A stretch of 64,000 bases of DNA from contig CAINHS010000095.1 of NCBI GenBank assembly GCA_903848955.1, positions 29,795 to 93,794 on the forward strand, given 5' to 3'. The notes under the pieces are model-generated. The model did no database searches and was not told the origin of the DNA. It saw nothing but the letters and a program-made list of their open reading frames with translations. Source of the stretch: an uncultured beta proteobacterium. GTDB lineage: Bacteria; Pseudomonadota; Gammaproteobacteria; Burkholderiales; Rhodocyclaceae. This document shows positions 45,374 through 53,662 of this stretch, piece by piece. Both the position numbers and the translations under genes were made by a program. The number at the start of each line of letters is the position of its first letter. The stretch's first letter is position 1.

Positions 45374-45834
45374 CGACACGCTCCCAGAAAGGCCAGGCCC
45401 AGCGAATCGAGAAAATCCTCATAGCCGGCGTCCTGAAGCTGAGCCTTGTTCTTGAACACGAAGAACATCATGCGCCCGCGTCTGATCAGGCGCTTGATCA
45501 CCGTCAGCGTATCGCCGTCGAGTTCGTTCAGCATCGTCGCCATGGCCTCTTCGTCGGCCACCAGCAACAGGTCCACGCGGGTCGATGCCATCCCGGAAAA
45601 GTCCTCGATACGCGCCGACATCGTGCCGTTTTCAAGCTGCCAGGCCAGCATCGGCACCGCCGCCGCCACCTGAACGCCTTCCAGTCGTTTGCCGGGCAGG
45701 ATGCCGGAGGCTTCGCGCGAAACGAAGCCGATGCGCGAGCCCTGCACCATGTCGAGGAACAACTCGCGGTGACGATCGAGCATGGTCTGCCACGAGGCGA
45801 TTTCGCCGAAGGATTGGTCCACAGCCGCAGTCAT
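45370..45834 (-). CDS. Unknown protein, paralogue of the next gene upstream (154 aa)
   Basis: I do not recognise this 154-residue protein. It shares a C-terminal pattern with its upstream neighbour: RRGRMMFFVF..., then AGYEDFLDSLGLA, against RRGRIMPFLL... and AGLTDFLESLELA in the other. The two are therefore diverged members of one family. The start at 45834 overlaps the upstream stop by one base (TGATG); a TTG one codon earlier is possible. There is no signal peptide, membrane helix or metal motif. A heterodimer with its paralogue is my inference. Confidence 0.7.
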   Translation of the reverse strand: MTAAVDQSFGEIASWQTMLDRHRELFLDMVQGSRIGFVSREASGILPGKRLEGVQVAAAVPMLAWQLENGTMSARIEDFSGMASTRVDLLLVADEEAMATMLNELDGDTLTVIKRLIRRGRMMFFVFKNKAQLQDAGYEDFLDSLGLAFLGACR

Positions 45835-46223
45835 CAATGTTTGGGCGTCGCCAGTTCAAGCGACTCGAGGAAATCAGTCAGCCCGGCGGCTTCCAGCGCC
45901 TCCATCTGCTGCAACAGGAAGGGCATGATCCTGCCCCGGCGCACCTGCCCCGCCATGCACGATTCGCCTTCGGCGCAGACCGCTTCGAGCGCGACTTCGC
46001 TGACGACCAGCAGCATGCCCCAGTCCGCGGCAAAGCGTCCGTCGAAGTCGCAACGCTGCGCACCCCGGCCGGGGCTGCCCGGCCACCAGAGCCAGGCCGA
46101 TCCGTGCTTCGCCGCAAAGTCCTCGTTGCCGACAAAGGCGACCGCCAGCGCCTTGCTCACCTCGCATGGCGCAGCGGGCAATGCCGCCAGCGCGCGCTGC
46201 CAGGTCGCAGCATCCTGCCTCAT
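45834..46223 (-). CDS. Unknown protein, paralogue of the next gene downstream (129 aa)
   Basis: An unrecognised 129-residue protein with several Trp (WLWWPG) in the first half and a C-terminal RRGRIMPFLLQQ then LTDFLESLELA, shared with the downstream paralogue. Two cysteines (VCAEGESC) are not conserved in the partner. It is coupled to ridA upstream (ATGA overlap) and to its paralogue downstream. No function is proposed beyond membership in the aminobenzoate-type operon. Confidence 0.7.
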   Translation of the reverse strand: MRQDAATWQRALAALPAAPCEVSKALAVAFVGNEDFAAKHGSAWLWWPGSPGRGAQRCDFDGRFAADWGMLLVVSEVALEAVCAEGESCMAGQVRRGRIMPFLLQQMEALEAAGLTDFLESLELATPKH

Positions 46224-46615
46224 GCGTCGGAAAGCACGGCGGTTGCTTCGATTTCGACTTTCGCGCCGGCTTCGACGAAGCCCGCCACCTGCACCGCAGT
46301 CATGGCTGCACCGTAACTGCCGATGACCTGACGAAACACCCGTCCCAGTTCCTTCTGCCGCGACATGTATTCATCCTTGTCGCCCAGATACCAGGTCATG
46401 CGCACGATGTGCTCCGGTCCGGCACCGGCCTCGGCCAGAATCGCAACCACATTCTTCAGCGCCTGCTCGACCTGCCCGACCAGGTCGTCGGTCTGGAAGC
46501 GGCACTGTTCGTCCCAGCCGACCTGGCCGGCGACAAACACCATTTCGCCGCGGGCAACCACGCCATGGCTGTAACCCTTGGCCAGCGTCCAGCCTTTCGG
46601 CACCAGCGTCTTCAC
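46220..46615 (-). CDS. RidA-family enamine/imine deaminase
   Basis: A 131-residue RidA (YjgF/YER057c/UK114) protein with FVAGQVGWDEQCRF, KNVVAILAEAGAGPEHIVRMTWYL and GAKVEIEATAV. The Arg in HIVRMT corresponds to the active-site arginine that binds the carboxylate in RidA. These enzymes hydrolyse enamines and imines to ketone and ammonia. The start is GTG at 46615, overlapping the ligase stop. Placement directly after a 2-aminobenzoate-CoA ligase suggests removal of the amino group after ring reduction; this is inference. Confidence 0.88.
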   Translation of the reverse strand: MKTLVPKGWTLAKGYSHGVVARGEMVFVAGQVGWDEQCRFQTDDLVGQVEQALKNVVAILAEAGAGPEHIVRMTWYLGDKDEYMSRQKELGRVFRQVIGSYGAAMTAVQVAGFVEAGAKVEIEATAVLSDA

Positions 46616-48240
46616 CGCGCGCCCCCTGCGGAGATCTGACGCAACCTGAAGCGCTGCAGCTTGCCGGTTTCGGTACGCGGCAGGCTGCTGACGAACTCAA
46701 TGCTGCGGGGATACTTGTAGGGGGCGATGTTGTGCTTGACGAAGTCCTGCAGTTCCTTCGCCATCGCCGGCCCTGCCTCGCTGCCGGGGCGCAGCACAAC
46801 CATGGCCTTGACGATCTGGCCACGTTCCTCGTCGGCGATGCCGATGACGCCGCACTCGGCCACCGCGGGATGGCGCAGCAGGGCGTCCTCGACCTCCGGC
46901 CCGGCAATGTTGTAACCCGCCGAGATGATCATGTCATCGGTGCGCGAGTGATAGTGGAAGTAGCCCGCGGCATCGAGCGAATAGGCATCGCCGGTGTAGT
47001 TCCAGCCGTCCCTGACGTATTTCGCCTGGCGCTCGTCGGCGAGATAGCGGCAACCGGTAGGGCCCTTGACCGCCAGGTTGCCGACTTCACCCAGGGGCGA
47101 GGGTCGGCCGGCGTCGTCCATCACGCACGCCACGTAGCCGGGAACCACCGTGCCGGTGGCGCCGGGCAGCGCGTGCGCCTCGTCGGCGGAGATGAAGATG
47201 TGCATCAGTTCGGTGGCGCCGATGCCGTCGATCATCTCGATGCCGGTCGCCTCCTTCCACAGCGCGCGCGTCGCCGCAGGCAGTGCCTCGCCGGCCGAGA
47301 CGCACTTGCGCAGGCTGCTGTTGCGCAGCGCTCCGGCAATGGGGGCGATGGCCCGGTAAGAAGTGGGGGCGGTAAACAACACGGTGGCCTTGTAGGTCGC
47401 AATCGCGTCCACCAGATCCTGCGGCGCACCCTGTTCCAGCAATACCGTGGAAGCGCCTACGCTGAGCGGGAACAGCAGCAGTCCGCCGAGACCGAAGGTG
47501 AAAGCCAGCGGCGGGGTGCCCATGAAGATGTCGTCGGCCACCGGGCGCAGCACGTATGGCGGCCAGCAGACGCAGGATGCCATGACGTCGCGATGGAAGT
47601 GCATGGTGGCCTTGGGCTGCCCGGTGGTGCCCGAGGTGAAGGCCAGCATGCAGGTATCCGTCGCGGCGGTGTCGACATTGTCGAATGTCGCCGGATGATT
47701 CGCCATCGCAGCTTCGAGACCGTCCGCCGAACTGTCGTTGAAATAGCGCAGGTGCTTCAACTCCGGACACTCGCCGGCCGCATTCCTGAGTTCTTCCGCC
47801 AGCCGCACATCGCACAGGGCATGGCTGATGCGGGCCTTGGTGATGACGTGCTTCAGTTCCTTGGCGCGCAACAGCGGCATGGTCGCCACCGCCACGGCCC
47901 CGGCCTTCATCACCGCGAACCAGCAGGCCGCCATCATCGGATTGTTCGGTGCGCGCAGCAGGACGCGGTTGCCGGGCACCAGGCCCAGGTCATTCACCAG
48001 CACGTTGGCGATGCGGTTGGCGCGTTGCTGCAGGTCGGCGTAGGTCCAGCGCAGGCCCGGTGCCTGAATGCACAGCCGGGCGCCGCGCCCTTCCCGCACA
48101 TGGCGGTCGAGAAGCTCGCCGGCGCAGTTCAGCCGCTGTGGAAACTTCAGCTCCGGCAGGTCGAACAGGAACTCCGGCTGCAGTTCCGGCGGTGGCAGGT
48201 TGTCGCGCGTAAAGCTATCGGTATGGGCACTGTAGGACAT
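46612..48240 (-). CDS. 2-aminobenzoate-CoA ligase
   Basis: An acyl-AMP-forming aryl-CoA ligase of 542 residues. The P-loop is FTSGTTGQPKA and the hinge region DAAGYFHYHSRTDDMI; the C-terminal catalytic Lys is in RTETGKLQR. N-terminal DNLPPPELQPEFLFDLPEL and GLVPGNRVLLRAPNNPMMA resemble Azoarcus 2-aminobenzoate-CoA ligase more than benzoate-CoA ligases such as the one at 57617-59197. The start at 48240 (MSYSAHTDSFTRDN) lies 58 bases after the flavoprotein gene. It overlaps ridA. Substrate assignment is by family resemblance and context. Confidence 0.85.
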   Translation of the reverse strand: MSYSAHTDSFTRDNLPPPELQPEFLFDLPELKFPQRLNCAGELLDRHVREGRGARLCIQAPGLRWTYADLQQRANRIANVLVNDLGLVPGNRVLLRAPNNPMMAACWFAVMKAGAVAVATMPLLRAKELKHVITKARISHALCDVRLAEELRNAAGECPELKHLRYFNDSSADGLEAAMANHPATFDNVDTAATDTCMLAFTSGTTGQPKATMHFHRDVMASCVCWPPYVLRPVADDIFMGTPPLAFTFGLGGLLLFPLSVGASTVLLEQGAPQDLVDAIATYKATVLFTAPTSYRAIAPIAGALRNSSLRKCVSAGEALPAATRALWKEATGIEMIDGIGATELMHIFISADEAHALPGATGTVVPGYVACVMDDAGRPSPLGEVGNLAVKGPTGCRYLADERQAKYVRDGWNYTGDAYSLDAAGYFHYHSRTDDMIISAGYNIAGPEVEDALLRHPAVAECGVIGIADEERGQIVKAMVVLRPGSEAGPAMAKELQDFVKHNIAPYKYPRSIEFVSSLPRTETGKLQRFRLRQISAGGAR

Positions 48241-48298
48241 GCGGTCACTCCGTCTTGATCGTCCGGCAATCGCCCCCGCCCGCAGGCGAGGGCAGTTC

Positions 48299-50269
48299 TC
48301 AGATTCTGACGCCGAGGCGGTAGCCTTCATGGATCGCTGCGTCGAGTCCGCGCGGCACCGTGGCGTCGCCGCCGCCATGCAGTTCGTCGACCATCCACTG
48401 AAACTCGTAAAACAAGTCGTGGTTGGCCTTGCGCGGGCTGGATACGAGCACGCTGTCGGCGGCGATGAACTTCTCCTCGCCCTTGGCCGTCTTCACCGTG
48501 GCGCCTTCCTTGCTGAGCTTGGTGAGTTGGGCCGAGGTGATGGTCTGGATGCCCAGTTCATCCACCCAGGCGGTGTGCCGCCACTTGAAGGTGGGCATGA
48601 TGTCGCCGCCGATGCGCTTTTCCTGTTCGACCACGGTGACTTCGTGGCCTGCCTTGGCGAGAAATTCGGAAATGGTCAGGCCGATCATGCCGCCGCCTAT
48701 CATCACCACGCGCTTGCCCGGCTTGACGCGACCGTGCGCCACTTCCAGCGCGTCGATCAGCAATTCGGAATTTTCGAGATAGCGGAATACCGCCATGTCG
48801 GTACGCGCTCCGGCCGCCACGATGCAGGCGTCGTACTCGTGCAGCACGCTGCGCATGAACTTGGCATTAGCCTCGGTGTTGAGGCGCACTTCGACACCCA
48901 GCTTCTTCGCCATCACAGCGTAGTAGTCGATGACGCTCTGCAGATCGACGGGCCGCGCCAGATCGTTGGCGGCATAGGCCGCGAGGTTGCCGCCGATCTT
49001 GTCCGCCTTCTCGAACACGGTCACCGCATGGCCGCGCTGCCGCGCCGTGATGGCCGCCTCCATGCCCGCCGGACCGGCGCCGATGACCATGATGCGCTTC
49101 TTCTCCGTGGCCGGCGTGATGTGGTACTCGGGCTCGACTTCGTGGCCGAGCATGGGGTTCATGGTGCAGGTGTAGGGCAAGTCACGGAACAGGCGCGACA
49201 GGCAGTTGAGCGAGCCGATGCAGGGCCGCACTTCCTCCATGCGGTCTTCGGCGGCCTTGTGAATCATCTCCGGATCGGCGAGCAGCGGCCGGCAGACTTC
49301 CCAGTAGTCGAACACGCCGTCGCGGATGCAGTCGTTGGCCATGGCCGGGTCGGGCAGACGGTTGCCGAAGGCCACCAGCACGCCGGGAAACATCTTCTTG
49401 GCCTTGGCCGAGAGGAAGTTCCAGTAACCAGGCTCGACGTCGCGACCGAAAGAGGATTCCGGCGCTTCCTGCCAGCCGACCGTGACCGAAATCATCTCGA
49501 CGCCGCAATCGACGGCCTGCTGCATCAGTTCGAAGGATTCATCCTGGGTATTGCCGCCCCAGCGGTCCATCAGTTCCGCCCCGTTGAGGCGCACCGAGAG
49601 CGGGTTATCGGGAGTCGCCTGCTTGATGGCATCGATCAGTTCGCGCATGAAGCGGCCGCGGTTCTCCACCGAGCCGCCGTATTCGTCGCTGCGCTGGTTG
49701 GTGAAACGGGAATTGAAGTTGGCCAGCAGGTAGCCCATGAAACTGGTGATCTCGGTGCCGTCAAAGCCGGCGCGAACGGCGCGTCTGGCGGCGTCGGCGT
49801 GCTGCTGCACGACGAGCTTGATCTGCTCCTTGGTCATTTCGCGCGGCGGCCGGAAATGCGGCAGGGTCTGCGGCACCACCGACGGCTGCACGCAGTAGCC
49901 GAGGTCGATGCCGCCGTAACGGCCGGCATGAAGAATCTGCTGCAGGGCGACCGCGCCCGCATCATGAATGTACTGCGCGATCTTCTCGAACTGCGGCAGG
50001 AACTTGTCGTCGTGGATGGCGACCTGGCGGAAGTAGGACTTGCCCTCGCCGAGCGGATCCGGGTAGGCACCCTGGTTGGTGATCATGCCGCAGCCGGTGC
50101 CGGCGATGACCCGGACCCGCGCCAGTTCGCGCGGCGTGATGGTGCCGTCGCGACCGTTGTAGTTGGAGACGCAGCAGGCGCCGTATTTGACCAGGTTCTT
50201 GGTCTTGAACTTGCCGATGTGTCCCGGCTGGAACAGGTGATTGAGCTTCGCTTCTCCCGGTCTTGTCAC
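48299..50269 (-). CDS. TMADH/2,4-dienoyl-CoA reductase-like flavoprotein with an altered Fe-S motif
   Basis: A 656-residue protein. An N-terminal FMN-binding OYE barrel (about 1-345) is followed by a cluster motif and two dinucleotide-binding folds (VIGAGPAGMEAA and MIGGGMIGLTIS). In TMADH the cluster is held by CxxCxxC plus a distant Cys; here the residues are Cys350, Ser353, Cys356, Cys368, so the second ligand is Ser (codon TCG). The cluster may use three cysteines, a serine, or be lost. The start is GTG at 50269 with AGGAGG 8 bases upstream. As first gene of the aminobenzoate-type operon it is the likely ring- or C=C-reducing enzyme. Confidence 0.88.
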   Translation of the reverse strand: MTRPGEAKLNHLFQPGHIGKFKTKNLVKYGACCVSNYNGRDGTITPRELARVRVIAGTGCGMITNQGAYPDPLGEGKSYFRQVAIHDDKFLPQFEKIAQYIHDAGAVALQQILHAGRYGGIDLGYCVQPSVVPQTLPHFRPPREMTKEQIKLVVQQHADAARRAVRAGFDGTEITSFMGYLLANFNSRFTNQRSDEYGGSVENRGRFMRELIDAIKQATPDNPLSVRLNGAELMDRWGGNTQDESFELMQQAVDCGVEMISVTVGWQEAPESSFGRDVEPGYWNFLSAKAKKMFPGVLVAFGNRLPDPAMANDCIRDGVFDYWEVCRPLLADPEMIHKAAEDRMEEVRPCIGSLNCLSRLFRDLPYTCTMNPMLGHEVEPEYHITPATEKKRIMVIGAGPAGMEAAITARQRGHAVTVFEKADKIGGNLAAYAANDLARPVDLQSVIDYYAVMAKKLGVEVRLNTEANAKFMRSVLHEYDACIVAAGARTDMAVFRYLENSELLIDALEVAHGRVKPGKRVVMIGGGMIGLTISEFLAKAGHEVTVVEQEKRIGGDIMPTFKWRHTAWVDELGIQTITSAQLTKLSKEGATVKTAKGEEKFIAADSVLVSSPRKANHDLFYEFQWMVDELHGGGDATVPRGLDAAIHEGYRLGVRI

Positions 50270-50323
50270 TTGCTTTTCCTCCTGTAGTCCTGCAACCGGC
50301 GCACGCCGAGTCGATTAATGGAT

Positions 50324-50352
50324 ACTGTATACATTAGATGCAAGGTAGTCAA
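50324..50352 (-). promoter_or_regulatory. Candidate promoter/operator of the aminobenzoate-type operon
   Basis: On the minus strand TTGACT (50352-50347), 17 bases and TACAGT (50329-50324) form a plausible sigma-70 promoter, starting near 50317 with a leader of about 48 bases. The palindrome TGTATACA (50326-50333) overlaps the -10 box and is a likely repressor site of the GntR or a similar family. A split relative lies at 33577-33591. Confidence 0.55.
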
Positions 50353-50388
50353 ATTTAGCTCCCCCTCTGCTGCCCCGGGGCAGCACAC

Positions 50389-51168
50389 CTACATATCGAT
50401 AGCGTCGGCAAAGCGGCCTATGGCCTCGATCACGGCCAGGGTCTGGTCGCGGTGCGGCGAGTGGCGACAGTCGGCCAGCTTCAGCAGTTCGACAGCCGGA
50501 GACGCGATTGCCTGCCTCGCCACGGCCTCGATCTGCGCCATGGTGCCGTATTCATCATCTTCGCCCTGGATCGCCAGGATCGGGCAGCGAATCTTCTGCA
50601 GGCAGTCTTCGATGTTCCATGAACGGAAATCCGGGTGCAGCCAGATGTCGTTCCAGCCGTAGAAGGTTCGCCTTGCATCGCGATGATGTTTTGCCAGTTT
50701 GACCGGCAGGTCGGTGCTTTCAAAAGCCAGCCTGGCGGCTTCGATGCTGCGGATGGAAATGTCTTCGACAAAGCAGTGCGGCGCCATGGCCACCAGACCC
50801 GCCACCGCATGCGGGCCGTCACTTGCGTGCAGCAAGGCAATCGAAGCGCCGTCGGAATGACCGACCAGCAGCGGCTTGTCGATCTTCAACCGGGCGAGAA
50901 GTTCGGGCAAGGCCTGCCGCGCCTCGCGGTGCATGAAATCGGGCTTGAAAGCTTCCTCGAGGATGTCGGACTGGCCGTAACCGTAGCGCGAATAGACCAG
51001 CGTCCGGCAACCGGTGGCCGCGGCAAGGCGCGCCGGAAAATCGCGCCACATCGAAACCGAGCCCAGTCCCTCGTGCAGCAGCACCAGCGTCGGCCGGTTG
51101 ATCTGGTGGGCGGGGATCAACAGGTATTCGAGATTCCGCTCGCAGACCCTGATGAAGCCGCTGTGCAT
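50389..51168 (-). CDS. Alpha/beta hydrolase
   Basis: A 259-residue alpha/beta-hydrolase. The nucleophile elbow is GHSDGAS, the oxyanion region LLHEGLGSVSMW, the acid is in IQGEDDEYG and the His in DCRHSPHRD. There is no signal peptide. Such enzymes in aromatic clusters cleave esters or C-C bonds, but no substrate can be named. It begins 4 bases after livF on the same strand, so it is probably the last gene of the importer operon, which suggests that it acts on the imported compound. Confidence 0.85.
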   Translation of the reverse strand: MHSGFIRVCERNLEYLLIPAHQINRPTLVLLHEGLGSVSMWRDFPARLAAATGCRTLVYSRYGYGQSDILEEAFKPDFMHREARQALPELLARLKIDKPLLVGHSDGASIALLHASDGPHAVAGLVAMAPHCFVEDISIRSIEAARLAFESTDLPVKLAKHHRDARRTFYGWNDIWLHPDFRSWNIEDCLQKIRCPILAIQGEDDEYGTMAQIEAVARQAIASPAVELLKLADCRHSPHRDQTLAVIEAIGRFADAIDM

Positions 51169-51172
51169 GCGC

Positions 51173-51907
51173 TCAGACTCCGAGAAAACGCTGCATCAGT
51201 TCCGCATTTTCCGAAAGTTCATTGGAGGCGCCCGAAAAAACCACCCTGCCCTTCACCAGTACCACGCTGCGATTGGCCAGCGCCATGACCGCGGCGTAAT
51301 TCTTGTCCACGATCACGGTGGCGATACCGGAGGCACGGATGGTCTTGATGATGCTCCAGATCTCCCTGGCGATCAGCGGCGCCAGACCCTCGGTGGCTTC
51401 GTCGAGGATCAGCAGGTCGGGATTGGTCATCAGCGCACGGCCTATGGTCAGCATCTGCTGCTCGCCGCCGGAGAGTTGCGCCCCGCCGTTGCCCAGACGT
51501 TCGCCCAGGCGCGGAAAGGTAGCGATCACCCGGCCGAAATCCCACTCGCGGCGACCGTCCACCGCCGCACGCGCCGCCATGACCAGGTTCTCGCGCACCG
51601 ACAGATTGGGAAATATTCCGCGCCCCTCGGGAACATAGGCGATGCCGCGACGGGCGATGGCGTGGGTTGCCGCCTGCGTCATGTCGATGCCGCGCACCTT
51701 CACCTGCCCCTCGCGCGGCCGCACCAGGCCGAGCATGGTCTTCAGCAGCGTGGTCTTGCCCATGCCGTTGCGCCCCATGAGGCCGATGGTTTCGCCGCGA
51801 CGCACGGAAAAATCGACGCCGTGCAGAATGTGACTGACGCCGTAGAAGGTATGCAGGCCGCCGGCTTCGAGCAGCACCTCGCCTGACTGTTGCGGATCCT
51901 CAGTCAT
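51173..51907 (-). CDS. livF: LivF-type ABC importer ATPase
   Basis: ATPase of a branched-chain-amino-acid-family (HAAT) importer, 244 residues. Walker A is GRNGMGKTT, the signature LSGGEQQML and Walker B LLILDEATEGLAP, all with LivF spacing. It overlaps livG by 8 bases. HAAT importers in aromatic clusters commonly carry aromatic acids, so the substrate here is probably benzoate-like rather than leucine. Confidence 0.94.
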   Translation of the reverse strand: MTEDPQQSGEVLLEAGGLHTFYGVSHILHGVDFSVRRGETIGLMGRNGMGKTTLLKTMLGLVRPREGQVKVRGIDMTQAATHAIARRGIAYVPEGRGIFPNLSVRENLVMAARAAVDGRREWDFGRVIATFPRLGERLGNGGAQLSGGEQQMLTIGRALMTNPDLLILDEATEGLAPLIAREIWSIIKTIRASGIATVIVDKNYAAVMALANRSVVLVKGRVVFSGASNELSENAELMQRFLGV

Positions 51908-52682
51908 GAAGGATTTCCTCGCCGCCTAGATACGCCAGTTGCACCGCCGGGCTGGAGCGGACGTCTTCCGGCGTTCCTGATTCCAGCACTTCGCCATTGA
52001 CCATGACCGTCAGCCTGTCCGCCAGCGCGAATACCGCATCCATGTCGTGCTCGATCAGCATGATGGCATGGTCCGCCGTCAGTCCCTTGATCAATTCCAC
52101 CATGCGCTGCGATTCGTGCGGTCCCATGCCGGCCAGCGGCTCGTCGAACAACAGCAGCCGCGGCTGCGTCGCCAGGCACATCGCGATCTCGAGTTGGCGC
52201 TGCTCGCCGTGCGAAAGGGTGGCTGCGATGCGCTCGGCGCGATGGGCGAGACCGGCGGCAGCCATCGCCTCGCCGGCCAGGCGGTTGATCTCGGCGTAGC
52301 CCCCGGCGCGATGAAAAACACGCAGGGCATGCGGCGTACGCGATTGCGCCGCAAGACGGCAATTCTCGAACACCGTGAAGGGCAGGAAAATATTGGTCTT
52401 CTGGTAGCTGCGCCCGATGCCGAGACGCGAGATATGGTCGGCGCTGCAACCCGCAATGTCGTTCCCCTCGAACCTCACCTCGCCCGAAGTCGGCGGCAGA
52501 TCGCCGGACAGCAGGTTGGTCAGCGTGGACTTGCCGGCGCCGTTGGGACCGATCACGACATGAACTTCGCCGACGTAAAGATCAAGCGAGACATCGCTCA
52601 CCGCAACCAGACCGCCGAACTGCTTGGTCAGCCCTTTGGTGCGCAGAATGGGCTCGCCGCCCAGAGACACGGCCTCACTCAT
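51900..52682 (-). CDS. livG: LivG-type ABC importer ATPase
   Basis: The second ATPase of the importer, 260 residues, with Walker A GPNGAGKST, signature LSHGEQRQLEIAM and Walker B LLFDEPLAGM. The start at 52682 (MSEAVSLGGEPIL) overlaps the livM stop by 8 bases; a longer frame lies inside livM. It works with LivF on the cytoplasmic face of LivH/LivM. Confidence 0.94.
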   Translation of the reverse strand: MSEAVSLGGEPILRTKGLTKQFGGLVAVSDVSLDLYVGEVHVVIGPNGAGKSTLTNLLSGDLPPTSGEVRFEGNDIAGCSADHISRLGIGRSYQKTNIFLPFTVFENCRLAAQSRTPHALRVFHRAGGYAEINRLAGEAMAAAGLAHRAERIAATLSHGEQRQLEIAMCLATQPRLLLFDEPLAGMGPHESQRMVELIKGLTADHAIMLIEHDMDAVFALADRLTVMVNGEVLESGTPEDVRSSPAVQLAYLGGEEILHD

Positions 52683-53661
52683 CGGTCGTCTCCGCCGCGG
52701 CTTTCCTGCCGGACTGCCGCAACAGCCCGGCCAGACCCTGTGGCAGGTACAAGGCCACCAGCATGATGAAGATACCCAGCGCCAGTTGCCAATGCTTGGC
52801 CGCAGCGCCGAACCACGCCTGATTCGACAGTATTTCCTGCAACAGGACGAACGCAAAGGCGCCGATGACCGATCCGTACAGCGTGCCCATGCCGCCCAGA
52901 ATGACGATCATGAGCACCGCGCCGGACTGGTGCCAGGACAGTATCTCCGGATTGACGAAGCCATATTGCACGGCGGCCAGGTAGCCGGCGATGCCGGCCA
53001 GCGCGCCGGACAGGGTGAAGCTCGCCAACTGGTAGCGGAACACCGGGAAACCCAGCGCACGCATGCGATGTTCGTTGACCTTGATACCGACCAGGGCACG
53101 GCCGAAGGTCGATCCGAGAACACGACGCAGCAGCAGGAAGGTCGCCGCCATCAAGGCCAGCACCAGCCAGTAAAAGTGCTCGATCTTTTCCAGGTTCGCC
53201 AGTTCGACCTCGCCGGACTTCATGGTCGGCTTGACGTAGATGTAGATGCCGTCCGATCCGCCACCGATCTTGGTGTCATGAAAGATGAAGAACAGCATCT
53301 GGGCGAAGGCCAGCGTCACCATGATGAAGTAGATGCCGCGGGTGCGCAGCACCAGCACGCCGGTGACCAGCGCGAACAGCGCACAGATACCCACCGCTGC
53401 GGGCAGCGACCACCACAGGCTGACCGCCTCGTACTGCGGCGCCATCAGTGCCAGCGCATACCCGGCCAGTCCGAAGTAGGCGGCATGGCCGAAGCTGACC
53501 AGTCCGGTGTAGCCGACCAGCAGATCCAGGCTCATGGCAAAAATCGCCATGATCAGCACCTTGGTCAGCAACTGCATGTAGAAGGTGCTCTCGACCAGGG
53601 GAAACAGGGCGAGCAGGCCGATCACCAGCCAGGGCAGATAGTCGGCCGCGCGGAAGTTCAT
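52675..53661 (-). CDS. livM: LivM-type ABC importer permease
   Basis: A 328-residue inner-membrane permease with about nine hydrophobic segments. The typical LivM core is DLLVGYTGLVSFGHAAYFGLAG and later the EAA-like GGMGTLYGSVIGA. A charged, poorly conserved C-terminus ends in ETTDE. It is one base after the livH stop and overlaps livG. Confidence 0.93.
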   Translation of the reverse strand: MNFRAADYLPWLVIGLLALFPLVESTFYMQLLTKVLIMAIFAMSLDLLVGYTGLVSFGHAAYFGLAGYALALMAPQYEAVSLWWSLPAAVGICALFALVTGVLVLRTRGIYFIMVTLAFAQMLFFIFHDTKIGGGSDGIYIYVKPTMKSGEVELANLEKIEHFYWLVLALMAATFLLLRRVLGSTFGRALVGIKVNEHRMRALGFPVFRYQLASFTLSGALAGIAGYLAAVQYGFVNPEILSWHQSGAVLMIVILGGMGTLYGSVIGAFAFVLLQEILSNQAWFGAAAKHWQLALGIFIMLVALYLPQGLAGLLRQSGRKAAAETTDE

Positions 53662-53662
53662 C

